Positions 62,828-64,000 of a stretch of 64,000 nt of DNA are shown here, piece by piece. Within the stretch, counting starts at the first letter, position 1. Each line of letters starts with the position of its first letter. The position numbers were made by a program, and so were the translations under genes. The notes beneath the pieces are model-generated. The model did not search any database. It saw only the letters and a program-made list of their open reading frames with translations, and was not told the DNA's origin. The stretch comes from Coriaria nepalensis (taxonomy: Eukaryota; Streptophyta; Magnoliopsida; Cucurbitales; Coriariaceae): assembly GCA_027186245.1 (NCBI GenBank), contig CP114497.1:689501-753500 (forward strand). The letters are read 5' to 3'.

Positions 62828-64000
62828 ATGGCACCTCATTGCATTCTTGGGTTTTCTTCTTCAACTTCTTCCTCTTCTGCATTCTTAAACCCCATACTCA
62901 GAACCCTAGAAACCCCATACTCAGAACCCTAGAAGCCCCACTTAATTCACGCTCACATCTTTCAATCTCCTTCGAATTATCAACTCCGCACAGTTCTGAA
63001 CATGAAGACGATCATCGCTCCAAGAGAAATCGGCTCAATTTATTGAACCTCTCTGTAACTCTCACTGTAATCTTAACCTCTCTCACGCAATCTCACGCTC
63101 TCGCCGCAACCGCCGCTACTACCACCACCAAAGAACGAAACCGGGGAACGAAGAAACCAACCTTTAAAAATCCCGAAGCTCTAACCCGTCAGGAACTGAA
63201 ATCATGGGCTCAGGGACTCCCTACTGTCTCAAGCCGTATCCCTTACACCGATATTCTCGAATTGAGGCAGGAAGGGAAGCTCAAGCATGTGATCAAGGCA
63301 TCGAACGCACTTCTGAGGAAGAGAGCTGAGCCGATTATGGTGGTTCTGGAAGATTCTAGAGTGCTAAGATCAGTTCTTCCATCTGCAGAGAATAATAGGA
63401 GGTTCTGGGAAAATTGGGATAAGCTTCAGATCGATTCGGTCTGTGTCAACGCATATACACCTCCGGTTAAGGCACCAGAAATGCCTACTCCATATTTAGG
63501 GTTCTTAGGCAAAGTGCCTGGGTTTCTGTATTCATTTGCAAAGCCCAGGATGGAATCGAAGAGAGCAACAGAGATTCGACGGGTGAGGGAAGAGTTAAAG
63601 AGGGAGAAGAATGAGGAACTGGAGAGAATGAGGCAAGAGAGGGAGATAATTGAGAAGGCAATGAAGATGAAGATGAAGAAGAAAGAAGTGGAGAGAAGGA
63701 TCAAAAAGGAGACAAAGGAAAAGAAGTACGAAGAATCTTTACGCGAGGCCAGGAAGAATTACAGAAACAGTGCAATCATGTGGGCGAATTTGGCCCAGGA
63801 TTCCAACGTAGCAACAGCCCACGGATTCGTTATCTTCTATATATTTTATCGGACGGTTGTGTTGAACTATAGGAAGCAGAAGAAGGATTATGAGGATAGG
63901 CTTAAGATTGAGAAAGCCGAGGCAGAGGAGAAGAAGAAGATGAGGGAACTAGAGAGGGAATTAGAGGGGATTGAGCATGATGAAGATGAAATTGAACAAG
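62828..64000 (+). CDS. FTSHI5: FtsHi5, inactive plastid FtsH-like ATPase, 5' part (frame broken by a 23-bp duplication)
   Basis: FtsHi5 (EMB2458 in Arabidopsis) is an inner-envelope AAA protein of the chloroplast that lacks the protease zinc motif and is needed for protein import and embryo growth. The window holds only the N-terminal third; the AAA domain lies past the right edge. From 62929 onward one frame stays open to 64000. It shows a serine/threonine-rich plastid-targeting-like region, LTRQELKSWAQGLPTVSSRI, PYTDILELRQEGKLKHVIKA, WENWDKLQIDSVCVNAYTPP, PYLGFLGKVP, a long Lys/Glu/Arg coiled coil (63560-63750) and the membrane segment ANLAQDSNVATAHGFVIFYI with the following NYRKQKKDYEDRLKIEKAEA. 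The likely start ATG (62828) is in another frame, ending at TAG 62930-62932. The first ATG in the long frame is 63337, inside the conserved part. A tandem duplication (62887-62932) explains the mismatch. Confidence 0.85.
62887..62932 (+). repeat. 23-bp perfect tandem duplication in the FtsHi5 N-terminal coding region
   Basis: AAACCCCATACTCAGAACCC plus TAG (23 bases) occurs twice, back to back, at 62887-62909 and 62910-62932. Because 23 is not a multiple of three, the ATG at 62828 reads TAG at 62930. With one unit the frame would continue into the long conserved FtsHi5 frame. Confidence 0.95.

Overview
The window is nuclear DNA of a eudicot plant. It is AT-rich and carries intron-rich genes with GT-AG introns, many TA/GA/CT microsatellites, TGGGCC/T promoter elements and plant-only families: HD-ZIP III with a miR165/166 site, DUF1677, DUF761, CASP-like, SAWADEE homeodomain, SHAQKYF-type MYB, plastid FtsHi. 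I could not name the species. I found no previously undescribed system such as a biosynthetic cluster or defence locus. It is an ordinary genic region with several decayed genes and a few structural oddities.

Layout. 1-3036: two tandem, decayed copies of a TauD/TfdA-like (clavaminate synthase-like) gene on the minus strand, with a scrap of an MMS19 exon between them. This points to an old duplication of a divergent TauD-like/MMS19 pair. 3409-10099: intact 20-exon MMS19 (+), convergent with a CHR18/SMARCAL1-like annealing helicase (10926-13098, -). 14874-15964: histidine phosphotransfer protein of the AHP4 type (-). 16-20.8 kb: gene-poor. 20838-23202: zinc-knuckle, SHAQKYF-class single-MYB factor (KUA1/MYBS3-like, -). 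25002-27663: decayed plastid-type NADP-malic enzyme (-). 28977-30651: oxygenase-fold protein with degenerate iron site and hydrophobic C-tail (+). 30903-32727: SHH1/DTF1-like RdDM reader (+). 33116-36124: decayed MUT9-like (CK1-type) kinase (-). 36-40.6 kb: gene-poor, with a Ty1/copia RT scrap and an irregular AGACCGAG repeat. 40606-41208: DUF761 protein (-). 44336-44959: DUF1677 protein (+), followed by a 132-bp foldback. 45804-50010: ATHB15/CORONA-type HD-ZIP III, 18 exons (-). 53681-54586: SEC13 (+). 56120-57222: class-I GATA factor (+). 59507-60075: small plant protein of unknown function (+). 60709-62124: CASP-like membrane protein (+). 62828-64000: 5' part of FtsHi5, which runs off the right edge. 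Its N-terminal coding region carries a 23-bp tandem duplication that breaks the frame.

The genes do not form an operon-like unit. The only functional adjacency is loose: MMS19 supplies Fe-S clusters to DNA-repair and replication enzymes, and its convergent neighbour remodels stalled forks. Gene models were built by hand from splice signals and remembered family sequences. The exon sums of MMS19 (1150 aa), HB15 (838 aa), AHP (150 aa), SHH1 (299 aa), MYB (346 aa), GATA (332 aa) and CASPL (217 aa) all close in frame.
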